Position numbers and translations under genes: made by a program
The notes under the pieces: generated by a model
The model's database searches: none
What the model was told of the DNA's origin: nothing
What the model saw: the letters and a program-made list of their open reading frames with translations, nothing else
In this document: piece after piece, positions 20,350-27,985 of the stretch
Layout: every line of letters begins with the position of its first letter
How positions within the stretch are numbered: the first letter of the stretch is position 1
Assembly (NCBI RefSeq): GCF_023266535.1
Contig: NZ_JAHFPY010000016.1
Span: 1 to 39,718 of the forward strand
Length of the DNA: 39,718 bases
Source: Sphingomonas sp.
GTDB lineage: Bacteria; Pseudomonadota; Alphaproteobacteria; Sphingomonadales; Sphingomonadaceae
Reading direction: 5' to 3'

Positions 20350-21491
20350 CAGGCAGCCTCATAAAGGCGCCGCGCATCCTCTTCCTCAATGGGCGCAGGA
20401 TTGTTCACCAGCAGGCGAGTCTGCTTCATCGCTTCGCGGGCGAGAGTGGGGATGTCGCCCTCGCCGATCCCATGGTCGCGCAGGCGCGGCTTGAGACCGC
20501 TGGCGGCGACCAGCCCATCGAGCCGGTCGATCAAGGCGGCACAGCGCGCCTGGCTCCCCTGCCCTTCGCATTCCGGCACAAGGATCGGGGCGAGCTCGGC
20601 GTAAAGTTCGCGCGCTGCCTCGCTGTTGTGTTGCAAGACCACCCGCAGCATCAGCGCATTGCTGAGGCCGTGCGGCAAATGGTGCAGTCCGCCGAGCGGA
20701 TAGGCCAGCGCGTGGACACCGGCGACCGGCGCATTGGAAAAGGCCAGGCCGGCCAGGTGAGCGCCGAGCAGCATGGCCGAACGCGCTTCAATATTGGCCG
20801 GTTCTTCAATGGCTTTGAGCAAATCGTTCGCAAGCAATCGCAGCGCTTCCCTTGCCAAAGCATCGGATAGCGGATTCTTGAGGCGGGCCGAGGTATAGGC
20901 CTCGACCGCATGGACGATCGCGTCGATCCCGGTCGCCGCGGTGACATGCGCCGGCAATCCAAGGGTCAGCGACGGATCGAGCACCGCATAGTCGGCAATC
21001 AACGGACGCGAGTTGACCGCCAGCTTGGTGCCACCCTCACAAGTGATGACCGAAATCGGAGTCGCCTCGCTGCCCGTGCCCGCCGTGGTCGGGACCAGCG
21101 CCAGCGGGAGCCGCTGCCCCCTGGCGATGTCGACGCCCCACACGTCGTCGAGATTGTCGCCCGAACCGAGCAGATAGGCGGCCAGCTTGGCGACATCCAT
21201 CGGGCTTCCGCCGCCAAAGCCGACGACATGGGTGACGTCATGACGCCGCCCGAGCTCGACCGCGGCGAGTAGCGTTTCCTTCGATGGATCGGCCTCGACG
21301 GCGTCGAACAGGACGACCTCGCGCTCGCCAGCCTGCAGCGCTTCGCGGCACGCGTCGGTCAGGCCAAGCCGCAACACGTCGTGGTCGGTGACGAACAGGC
21401 AAGGCCCATCGGGCAGGACATCAGCAAGGCGCACGGCCGCGCCGTTACCGCTGATCAGTCGGGGTCCGGGATTGAAGGTGAAGGGCTGCAT
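20346..21491 (-). CDS. Iron-containing alcohol dehydrogenase
   Basis: 381-residue group III dehydrogenase. NAD(P) motif FGGGSPMDVAK, PTTAGTGSEATPISV, then metal ligands in ATGIDAIVHAVEAYTS (Asp, His) and HALAYPLGGLHHLPHGLSNA (His residues of the Fe site). It could act on primary alcohols, lactaldehyde or hydroxy acids; maleylacetate reductases also belong here, but the Fe ligands argue for a metal-dependent enzyme. Coupled to the thioesterase by a 4-bp overlap. No strong ribosome site precedes the ATG. Confidence 0.9.
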   Translation of the reverse strand: MQPFTFNPGPRLISGNGAAVRLADVLPDGPCLFVTDHDVLRLGLTDACREALQAGEREVVLFDAVEADPSKETLLAAVELGRRHDVTHVVGFGGGSPMDVAKLAAYLLGSGDNLDDVWGVDIARGQRLPLALVPTTAGTGSEATPISVITCEGGTKLAVNSRPLIADYAVLDPSLTLGLPAHVTAATGIDAIVHAVEAYTSARLKNPLSDALAREALRLLANDLLKAIEEPANIEARSAMLLGAHLAGLAFSNAPVAGVHALAYPLGGLHHLPHGLSNALMLRVVLQHNSEAARELYAELAPILVPECEGQGSQARCAALIDRLDGLVAASGLKPRLRDHGIGEGDIPTLAREAMKQTRLLVNNPAPIEEEDARRLYEAAW

Positions 21492-21508
21492 TGGCCGAGC
21501 GTAACCGC

Positions 21509-22000
21509 TCAGCCGTTGCGGTTCCAGATGAAGTCGCGTTCGAGCCGGCCCATCAGGGCGCGCGCCGGGCTTGGCACCGGCTCGTCCAGCATTTGTCCTT
21601 CGTCGAGCCGCTGGACGCGCGAGTAGAGGTCGGCGCTGGCGTTGATTAGCCGTTGCGCCGCTTCGGGCAATTGTTCGACGACCAGCGGATCGCTGTCATT
21701 GGCGTGGCCAAGGCGCCGCTCCGGACGCCGCCCGTCTTTCGAGTGGATCTCGCCGCTTTCGACCGCGCGCTGGGTCAGCAGCCAGGCGACGATATGCATG
21801 ATCCGCGTGGTGACTTTCAGCGACTCGCAGGCGAAGCCGACCCGCGCGAAGGGTTCGAGGCTTTGCCGGTCGTCGCGGCCGGCCTCGTCGAAATAAGCCC
21901 GGGCCTCGTCAGCCAGGATCATCGACTCGGTGTAGAGCGAGTCGATCAGCCGCGGCGTAATCCGCGCTTCCTGAGTCCTGTCGTCATTCGATTCGTTCAT
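21509..22000 (-). CDS. rcdA: RcdA/DUF1465 cell-cycle protein
   Basis: 163 residues matching the DUF1465 family that includes Caulobacter RcdA, an adaptor for ClpXP-dependent degradation of CtrA. Recognisable stretches are LIDSLYTESMILADEARAYF, FACESLKVTTRIMHIVAWLL and LPEAAQRLINASADLYSRVQRLD; the fold is a helical bundle. GGCGGA precedes the ATG. The role in CtrA turnover here is by homology; the partners CpdR and PopA are not in the window. Confidence 0.82.
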   Translation of the reverse strand: MNESNDDRTQEARITPRLIDSLYTESMILADEARAYFDEAGRDDRQSLEPFARVGFACESLKVTTRIMHIVAWLLTQRAVESGEIHSKDGRRPERRLGHANDSDPLVVEQLPEAAQRLINASADLYSRVQRLDEGQMLDEPVPSPARALMGRLERDFIWNRNG

Positions 22001-22102
22001 GATTCCGCCGATGTTGCCATGGGAGCGGGCGAGAGAAAACGCCTGACTGACAAAAACGGCAATCGCCGGGAAATCATCTGTCCCGGCCTCGGACAGCCGA
22101 AG

Positions 22103-22300
22103 TCAGGCAATGATGTCGGGAATAATCCGGTTGGCGAGCTGTTGGATCTCGTCCTTGAGCGTCAGCTTGCGCTTCTTCATCCGGGCCAGCTCCAGCTGGT
22201 CGCAATTGCCGGTCTGGGCGAGCAATTCGATTTCCTGATCGAGGCGACGATGCTCGGCCTTCAGCAAGGCCAAGACCTCGCGCGGATCATCGTCGTTCAT
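22103..22300 (-). CDS. DUF465/YdcH-like small coiled-coil protein
   Basis: 65 residues from ATG at 22298-22300: MNDDDPREVLALLKAEHRRL then a heptad-rich LDQEIELLAQ and QLELARMKKRKLTLKDEIQQ. The HxxLDxEI and LKKxKLxLKDEI pattern is that of DUF465 (YdcH) proteins, whose function is unknown. A second member lies 163 bp away, divergently. The upstream extension to 22336 has no support. Confidence 0.82.
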   Translation of the reverse strand: MNDDDPREVLALLKAEHRRLDQEIELLAQTGNCDQLELARMKKRKLTLKDEIQQLANRIIPDIIA

Positions 22301-22463
22301 GGGCTTTACCCTACTACATGGCGGGGCAATCGTCACGCGGGCGGATCGTCGGCGAGCCGCAAGGCGAACCGGCCAAGCCGTTCAATTTGCTAGCGACAAA
22401 TGGATCAATTCGTGATTAATTCACTGAACTGTCACGCGTCAGCCAACGAAAGGAAATTGACCG

Positions 22464-22619
22464 ATGGACAAGGCTCATGCCGAGGCGATCGCATCTAAAC
22501 ACGCTGCTCTTCATGCAATCATCGACGCCGAAGAGCACCGACCGCACCCGGACATCGACCTGTTGACGCGATTGAAGAAAGAAAAGCTTAGGCTGAAGGA
22601 TGAGCTAGTCGGACACTAG
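22464..22619 (+). CDS. Second DUF465-like small protein
   Basis: 51 residues, ATG at 22464 to TAG at 22619. It begins MDKAHAEAIASKHAALHAII and ends LLTRLKKEKLRLKDELVGH, giving the same KHAxLxxxIxxE...LKKEKLxLKDEL plan as its divergent neighbour. AAAGGA lies 9 nt before the start, and a strong terminator follows 14 bp after the stop, both supporting a real gene. Function unknown. Confidence 0.82.
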   Translation: MDKAHAEAIASKHAALHAIIDAEEHRPHPDIDLLTRLKKEKLRLKDELVGH

Positions 22620-22633
22620 CTATCGTAAGCCAG

Positions 22634-22672
22634 AAAAAAGGCCGGCGCTCCATCGAGCAGCCGGCCTTTTTT
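22634..22672. terminator. Bidirectional terminator between DUF465 gene and dksA
   Basis: Thirteen-base perfect inverted repeat AAAAAAGGCCGGC / GCCGGCCTTTTTT around a 13-nt loop. It ends the plus-strand small gene (T-run on plus) and the minus-strand dksA (T-run on minus). Confidence 0.92.
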
Positions 22673-22689
22673 ATTGGTTCTTGAAAGCT

Positions 22690-23154
22690 TCAGTCGTCCC
22701 TTGAGACGCGCTCGATCCGCTCGTGCTTCTCCTGGGCCTCCAGGGTCATGGTCGCGATCGGACGGGCTTCGAGCCGGGCCAGCGAAATCGGCTCGCCGGT
22801 GACTTCGCAATAGCCATATTCGCCATCGTAAAGCCGGCGGACGGCGGAATCGATCTTGGCGATCAGCTTGCGCTGCCGGTCGCGGGTACGAAGCTCGATC
22901 GACCAGTCGGTCTCGCTCGACGCACGGTCGGCAATATCGGGTTCGCGCAGGGAGTCGACTTGCAGCTGCGCCATGGTCGCGCGGCTCTCCTCGACGATGG
23001 ATTCTTTCCAGTCGCGGAGCTTGCGGAGGAAATAGGCCCGCTGCTCGACGCACATGAACTCTTCGCTATCGGTTGGACGGTAACCGTCCGGAAGCACAAG
23101 TTGGTCGAATTGTTCGGAACCTGTACCGTACAGGTCCACCAAAGCGGTAGCCAT
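22690..23154 (-). CDS. dksA: RNA polymerase-binding factor DksA (single-Cys type)
   Basis: 154-residue secondary-channel regulator acting with ppGpp. The coiled-coil tip motif is DIADRASSE (73-81, matching the essential DxxDxA), followed by LRTRDRQRKLIAKID. In the globular zinc-finger region only C116 remains (YGYCEVTGEPISLARLEARP) where E. coli has four cysteines. Alphaproteobacterial DksA proteins commonly have this reduced motif. A very strong ribosome site (GGGGAGGG) sets the start at 23154; the open frame extends to 23370 without support. The shared bidirectional terminator follows. Confidence 0.92.
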   Translation of the reverse strand: MATALVDLYGTGSEQFDQLVLPDGYRPTDSEEFMCVEQRAYFLRKLRDWKESIVEESRATMAQLQVDSLREPDIADRASSETDWSIELRTRDRQRKLIAKIDSAVRRLYDGEYGYCEVTGEPISLARLEARPIATMTLEAQEKHERIERVSRDD

Positions 23155-23396
23155 CAACACCCTCCCCGACACAAGCGCCTGCCGCTTCCGCGACCGGGCC
23201 AACGGTTGCGGCCGGAGGCAAATACCCGAGGCATTCCCGATACTTAAATCGGTCATGCCGGCATCCCCATCGCGCTCATAGTTAAGGCAGGGCTCCTTAA
23301 CAAGAACTGACTGGCCGATAACCAACTTAACTGTGGATTGTTGCCGGGAAAACGCAGGTGGTTGTTTCAAGGCAGCACAATCCGCATAGCGGAGCC
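23155..23396. promoter_or_regulatory. Divergent dksA/surE control region
   Basis: 242 bp without a gene. It carries a perfect inverted repeat, GTTAAGG (23281-23287), 7-nt spacer, CCTTAAC (23295-23301), a possible dimeric-regulator operator with TTAA cores, and a further CTTAAC at 23326-23331. Promoter boxes could not be fixed with confidence. Confidence 0.4.
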
Positions 23397-24098
23397 GTGC
23401 GTATTCTCCTCACCAACGACGACGGCATCCATGCTCCCGGCTTTGCCTTGCTCGAGTCGATTGCATCGAATTTGTCTGACGACGTCTGGGCCGTCGCCCC
23501 GGCAGAAGAGCAGTCCGGCGCCGGCCATTCACTGACCCTCACGCGCCCGATCCGCTTGCGCAAGCTGGGCGACAAGAAGTTCGCGGTCAGGGGGACGCCA
23601 ACCGATGCGGTGATGATGGCGCTGGCGCACATCATGAAGGACAGCCCGCCCGACCTGATCCTGTCGGGCATCAATCGCGGCGCCAACCTGGCCGAAGACG
23701 TCACCTATTCGGGCACCGTATCGGCCGCAATGGAAGGCGCGCTGGCCGGGGTAAGGTCGGTGGCCTTGAGCCAGGTCTATGCCAAGGAAGGCATGGGCGA
23801 CACGGTCCCCTTCGCCGCCGCCGAAGCCTGGGCGGAGCGCGTGCTGAAGCCGTTGCTGGAAGCGCCGTTCACTCCGGGAACCCTGGTCAATGTCAACTTC
23901 CCGGCACTCGCCCCCGACGCCATCAAGGGCATTCGCGTCTGCCGCCAGGGCATTCGCGACTATGGCCGCCTGAGGATTGTCGAGCGAACCGACCCACGCG
24001 GGTATCGCTATTGGACGCCAGGTTCGAGCGGCGACAGCAGCGCGAACTCCGGTATTTCCGCGGTAATGCGGTCACCTTCTTCATCGACGAAGATATAA
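23397..24098 (+). CDS. surE: C-terminally truncated 5'/3'-nucleotidase SurE
   Basis: SurE is a metal-dependent survival nucleotidase. From GTG at 23397 the protein reads MRILLTNDDGIHAPG, with metal ligands D8-D9, S40 (EEQSGAGHS) and N93 (SGINRGAN), so the catalytic face is intact. Family homology runs through VERTDPRGYRYW (to about residue 206, base 24014) and then stops. Intact SurE proteins continue after this point with YWFGL-type sequence, through VTPLHLDLT, to about 250 residues. Here the frame reads 27 unrelated residues that are antisense apaG DNA and ends at 24098. The dimer/tetramer-forming C-terminal arm is missing, so it may be a pseudogene. GGAG is only 2 nt from the GTG; a GTG at 23358 is an alternative. 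Confidence 0.85.
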   Translation: MRILLTNDDGIHAPGFALLESIASNLSDDVWAVAPAEEQSGAGHSLTLTRPIRLRKLGDKKFAVRGTPTDAVMMALAHIMKDSPPDLILSGINRGANLAEDVTYSGTVSAAMEGALAGVRSVALSQVYAKEGMGDTVPFAAAEAWAERVLKPLLEAPFTPGTLVNVNFPALAPDAIKGIRVCRQGIRDYGRLRIVERTDPRGYRYWTPGSSGDSSANSGISAVMRSPSSSTKI

Positions 24099-24424
24099 TG
24101 TCCGCTCATGGCGCCGGCCGGCGTATCGAGCGGACAGCCGGACACATAGTCGTAACTGTCGCCGGGGGTGACGACCGGCATTTCGCCGACCACGCCCTGC
24201 CCGCGAACCTCGTGCGTATTGCCGTGGCCGTCGACGATCTTCCAATAACGCTCGAGCAGCTGGACGGTCCCATCGCCGTCATTCTCGATCCGGATGTGAT
24301 AGGACCAGAACCAGCGGCTTTGGTCGGGCGCCGATTGCTCCGGCAGGTAGCTGACGGCGACCCGCACCGTTAGCGCGCCGCTGACCGCAACATGGGGGAA
24401 CAGCAGCGCGAGGGTGTCGACCAT
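24008..24424 (-). CDS. apaG: ApaG-domain protein
   Basis: 138 residues of the ApaG fold (fibronectin-III-like), linked in enterobacteria to Co/Mg resistance but of unknown biochemical role. Diagnostic: VRVAVSYLPEQSAPDQSRWFWSYHI, then ENDGDGTVQLLERYWKIVDG, VRGQGVVGEMPVVTPGDSYDYVSG and GHYIFVDEEGD. The ATG at 24422-24424 lacks a clear ribosome site. The last codons and TAG lie in the segment shared with the convergent truncated surE; the TAG itself is formed by surE-like bases, so its tail may have been altered by the same rearrangement. recO ends on the same strand 10 bp upstream. Confidence 0.88.
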   Translation of the reverse strand: MVDTLALLFPHVAVSGALTVRVAVSYLPEQSAPDQSRWFWSYHIRIENDGDGTVQLLERYWKIVDGHGNTHEVRGQGVVGEMPVVTPGDSYDYVSGCPLDTPAGAMSGHYIFVDEEGDRITAEIPEFALLSPLEPGVQ

Positions 24425-24434
24425 GGTTAAGACG

Positions 24435-25172
24435 CTAAGCTTGTCCAGCGGCCCTGCGCAAGCGCTCAACGAGCCGGACCCGCGCTTCGCCGACCGGGGC
24501 CGACCTGTCGGTGATCACGTCGCGCAACAGGAAATGGCCGGTCAGCTGCAGTCCCTCCAATATTTCGGGCCAGCTCGCTGAACCGCCTTCCATTACGAAA
24601 CGGGGGAGCTTGAGCAGCTTGCCTGCATAAGGTTCCGCCTCGGCTGCGCTGACCGCCCGGCCCGAGCGTGGGCTGACCGCGACGAGTTCGTCGTTGGCGC
24701 CTGATACTGCGCATTTCTCGAGGTCGAGGCCGAAGCCCAACTCAGCGAGCAACAGCAGTTCGTAACGGACCAGCGCAGCGCCCCAGCCGCTGGCCGATGG
24801 CGCCGCCTCGATCGCGCTAACCAGGCCATCGAGCGCCTCATAAAGCCGCGGATAAGGTTGGCCCTCGGGCAAGGCAGTCGCGGTCAGCGCACAGGCCCAG
24901 TCGATTGCGGCGGCCGGGAGCGGTTCTTGCAGTAGTGGCCCGCGGCTATGGACCAACTCGACGCTCGCCTGCGCCAGCTGAGTCTCGGTGCGCGCCGACA
25001 GGAGCGCTTCGACCTGGTTTCCGGGCATCAGCACCGGCCTCAACCGCCTGCCCCTTGCCCCACGAACATAGGCTGCTTGCAGCCCATGGTCCGGCGTCAT
25101 CAGCCGGATTACCGCACCATGTTCGCCATGCGGGCGAAGCGCGACAACAATGGCGAGGGTGGTAAGTCTCAT
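24435..25172 (-). CDS. recO: DNA repair protein RecO
   Basis: Annealing and RecA-loading mediator of the RecFOR pathway; 245 residues. N-terminal OB fold: ALRPHGEHGAVIRLMTPDHG and YVRGARGRRLRPVLMPGNQV. C-terminal helical domain: RYELLLLAELGFGLDLEKCA, VSPRSGRAVS and HFLLRDVI. The zinc-finger cysteines of other RecO proteins are reduced to one, as is usual in alphaproteobacteria. The ATG overlaps the uvrC stop by one base, indicating coupling. Confidence 0.93.
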   Translation of the reverse strand: MRLTTLAIVVALRPHGEHGAVIRLMTPDHGLQAAYVRGARGRRLRPVLMPGNQVEALLSARTETQLAQASVELVHSRGPLLQEPLPAAAIDWACALTATALPEGQPYPRLYEALDGLVSAIEAAPSASGWGAALVRYELLLLAELGFGLDLEKCAVSGANDELVAVSPRSGRAVSAAEAEPYAGKLLKLPRFVMEGGSASWPEILEGLQLTGHFLLRDVITDRSAPVGEARVRLVERLRRAAGQA

Positions 25173-27118
25173 CAGCCGCGCGGATGGAAATAATCGTAGA
25201 TTTGGCGGGCCATCGCCTTGCTGATCCCGGGCGCCCGCTCAAGATCGTCGAGTGCCGCGCTTTTGACCGCCCGGGCTGTGCCGAAATGCATCAGCAGTGC
25301 GCGCTTACGATTGGGTCCGATGCCGGGAACCTCGTTGAGGGTCGAGGTGGTCAGGCTCTTGGCCCGCTTCTGCCGGTGGGTGCCGATGGCGAAGCGGTGG
25401 GCCTCGTCGCGCAACCGCTGGATGAGAAACAGGAGCGGTGAATTCACCGGCAGGGTAAGTTCGCGCCCGCCCGGCAGGTGAAATACTTCTCGTCCTTCCC
25501 GTCCGTGGTGCGGTCCTTTGGCAACGCCGACAACGGGTACATCGCTGACCCCTTGCTCTTCCATGATCTCGAGCACAGCATTGAGCTGCCCCTTGCCGCC
25601 GTCGATCAGTAGCAGGTCGGGCCATTCGCCGCCCGAGCGATCCGGATCCTCTTTCTCCAGCCGGGCAAAGCGCCGTTCGAGCACCTCGCGCATCATGCCG
25701 AAATCGTCGCCCGGCGTGACGCCCGACTTGATGTTGAACTTGCGATAGGCGTTCTTGCGGAAGCCTTCCGGCCCGGCGACGATCATCGCGCCGGTGGCGT
25801 TGGTGCCCATGATATGACTGTTATCATAAACCTCGATCCGCTGCGGCGGCTCGGGCAATTCGAACACTTCCGCCATCTCCTGCAGCAGTTTGCCCTGGGT
25901 GGTCGATTCCGCCATTCGCCGGTCGAGCGCTTCCTCCGCGTTGCGCCGGGCCTGGTCGATCAGCTTGCGGCGGTCACCCCGTTGCGGCTGGCTGATCTCT
26001 ACCTTGCGCTCCGCTCGCTCGGAAAGTGCCTCGGCGATCAATTCGCTTTCGCCCAGCCGGCGGTCGACCAAGATCCGCTTCGGCGGCGGCACTTCCTCGT
26101 AAAATTGCATCAGGAAGCCGGCCAGCACTTCATCCTCGGGGACGTCAGCCGTGTGGGCAGGGAAAAAGCTGCGATGCCCCCAGTTCTGCCCGCCGCGTAT
26201 GAAGAAGGCCTGGATGCATATTTGCCCGGCCTTGGAGGCCAGCGCGAATATGTCGCCGTCACCCAGCCCCTCGGCATGCACCGTCTGGCTGCCCTGGACG
26301 TAGGTCAGGGCGCGAAGCCGGTCGCGATAGACGGCGGCCAGCTCAAAATCCCGTTTTTCCGCCGCCTCGGCCATTTGCTTGCCGAGCCGCGCCTGCACCC
26401 CGGTCGATTTCCCGGCCAGGAACTGCTTCGCATCGTCGACCAGGTCGGCATAATCCGCATCGCTGATCCGGCCGACGCAGGGCGCCGAGCAACGCCGGAT
26501 CTGGTACAGCAGGCAGGGCCGCGTCCGGTTTGAGAAAAAACTGTCGGAACAACTTCTTAGCAGGAATAGCTTCTGCAACGCGTTAAGCGTGCTGGTGACC
26601 GATCCGGCACTGGCGAAAGGCCCGAAATACTGCCCCTTGGCGCGCCGCGCGCCGCGATGCTTGCGGACCTGCGGGAAGGGATGATCTTCGCGCAGCAGGA
26701 TGAAGGGGAAGCTCTTGTCGTCACGCAGCAACACATTGAAGGCCGGCCGGAACCGCTTGATCAGCTGTGCCTCGAGCAGCAGCGCCTCGGCCTCGGTCCG
26801 GGTGGTGACGATCGTCATGTCGCGCGTCTGCGCGACCATCCGTTGCAGGCGCTTGGGCAGCTTCGCGACCTGGGTGTAATTGGTCACCCGGTTCTTCAGC
26901 ACCCGCGCCTTGCCGACGTAAAGCACGTCGCCGCGGGCATCGAGCATCCGGTAAACTCCCGGCCGCGCCGGCAACGTCTTCAACACGTTGCGGATCGCCT
27001 TCACCCCCGCCTCAAGGTCAGGCGCGCCGTCCCCACGCAGCGCGTAGGTTGCCCTTTCCTCATTGAAGCGGTCGCCCGAGCCCGGAAGATCGGGCCGGCC
27101 GGCAGGCGTTCGATCCAT
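25172..27118 (-). CDS. uvrC: Excinuclease ABC subunit C (UvrC)
   Basis: Makes the dual incisions in nucleotide excision repair. 648 residues: GIY-YIG domain (ARPGVYRMLDARGDVLYVGKAR), Cys-containing CLLYQIRRCSAPCVG, UVR motif region, RNase H-like nuclease domain with VYDNSHIMG and LLIDGGKGQL (catalytic Asp), and C-terminal helix-hairpin-helix pair (NEVPGIGPNRKRALLMHFG). I chose the ATG at 27116-27118; the ribosome site is weak and the open frame extends to 27193 without homology, overlapping the upstream racemase. Confidence 0.95.
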   Translation of the reverse strand: MDRTPAGRPDLPGSGDRFNEERATYALRGDGAPDLEAGVKAIRNVLKTLPARPGVYRMLDARGDVLYVGKARVLKNRVTNYTQVAKLPKRLQRMVAQTRDMTIVTTRTEAEALLLEAQLIKRFRPAFNVLLRDDKSFPFILLREDHPFPQVRKHRGARRAKGQYFGPFASAGSVTSTLNALQKLFLLRSCSDSFFSNRTRPCLLYQIRRCSAPCVGRISDADYADLVDDAKQFLAGKSTGVQARLGKQMAEAAEKRDFELAAVYRDRLRALTYVQGSQTVHAEGLGDGDIFALASKAGQICIQAFFIRGGQNWGHRSFFPAHTADVPEDEVLAGFLMQFYEEVPPPKRILVDRRLGESELIAEALSERAERKVEISQPQRGDRRKLIDQARRNAEEALDRRMAESTTQGKLLQEMAEVFELPEPPQRIEVYDNSHIMGTNATGAMIVAGPEGFRKNAYRKFNIKSGVTPGDDFGMMREVLERRFARLEKEDPDRSGGEWPDLLLIDGGKGQLNAVLEIMEEQGVSDVPVVGVAKGPHHGREGREVFHLPGGRELTLPVNSPLLFLIQRLRDEAHRFAIGTHRQKRAKSLTTSTLNEVPGIGPNRKRALLMHFGTARAVKSAALDDLERAPGISKAMARQIYDYFHPRG

Positions 27119-27150
27119 AACGCAGATGTAGGAGAGAGTACGGCTAGGCG

Positions 27151-27867
27151 CTAGGCGGCGGCCCGCGCCGCTTCCTGCTCCTCGAGCATCCATTCAACCG
27201 CCTTGCGGGCATGGATCGCGGTCGTGTCATAGACCGGCAGCACATTGGCGCGGGCGTCGACCGCCAGCACCAATTCCGTGCAACCAAGCACCACCGCCTG
27301 GACCTTCTGCTTACCCAGCTCGGTGATCAGCGTCTTGAGCTTGCGCTGGCTTTCCCGCACGACACGCCCCGCGGCCAGCTCTTCGAAAATGATCCGGTCG
27401 ACTTCGTTCATCCACCCATTGTCGATCGGCGCCAGGGTGATCCCGCGCCGCTCGATCCGCTCGCGGACGAAGCTCTCGGTCATTGTGAAGCGTGAGCCGA
27501 GCAGGGCCACGCGCGTGCGGCCGTCGGCGACGAGCCGATCCGCGGCGGCATCGGCGATGTGCAACACCGGTATGCCGACGTTGGCGGCCACGGCGTCATA
27601 GCTTTTGTGAACCGTGTTACAGGCGATGACGATGCCTTCCGCCCCGCTTGCTTCGAGCCGTCTGGCCGCGTCGACGGTAATCTTGGCGATTCCGTCCCAA
27701 TTGCCGGCCAGCTCCATGGCCGCGATCGGACCGAAATCGACGCTCTCGATCGCCAGCTCGGCGCTGTGCAGGCCGCCCAGCCGCTGAGAAATCCCACGAT
27801 TGATATGTTCGTAGTAAAGCGCGGTCGACGACCAGCTCATACCACCGATGATGCCCAGTTTCCTCAA
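27151..27867 (-). CDS. Aspartate/glutamate-family racemase
   Basis: 238 residues, MRKLGIIGGMSWSSTALYYE at the N-terminus. Two catalytic cysteines are in place: C83 (IACNTVHK) and C196 (VLGCTELV), as in cofactor-independent Asp/Glu racemases. The substrate cannot be read from sequence; it could supply D-Asp or D-Glu or act on another compound. Start is TTG at 27865-27867 with GGGGAGG 8 nt upstream; the extension to 27966 is not family-like. It ends 32 bp before uvrC. Confidence 0.9.
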   Translation of the reverse strand: MRKLGIIGGMSWSSTALYYEHINRGISQRLGGLHSAELAIESVDFGPIAAMELAGNWDGIAKITVDAARRLEASGAEGIVIACNTVHKSYDAVAANVGIPVLHIADAAADRLVADGRTRVALLGSRFTMTESFVRERIERRGITLAPIDNGWMNEVDRIIFEELAAGRVVRESQRKLKTLITELGKQKVQAVVLGCTELVLAVDARANVLPVYDTTAIHARKAVEWMLEEQEAARAAA

Positions 27868-27985
27868 CGCCCCTACCTCCCCAACTCCCCGACCGGCGAG
27901 TCCGGCTGGGGGCTTAAACCCAGAAACGTCTATCGCCGCTGGAGTATCCCAGCGATTTGTCGCCAAACCCAGCTAGTCCCCCGGA

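Noticed and set aside
22690..23154. DksA as a damaged gene because zinc cysteines are missing
   Set aside because: The single-cysteine form is common in alphaproteobacterial DksA, and the coiled-coil tip motif and length are intact.
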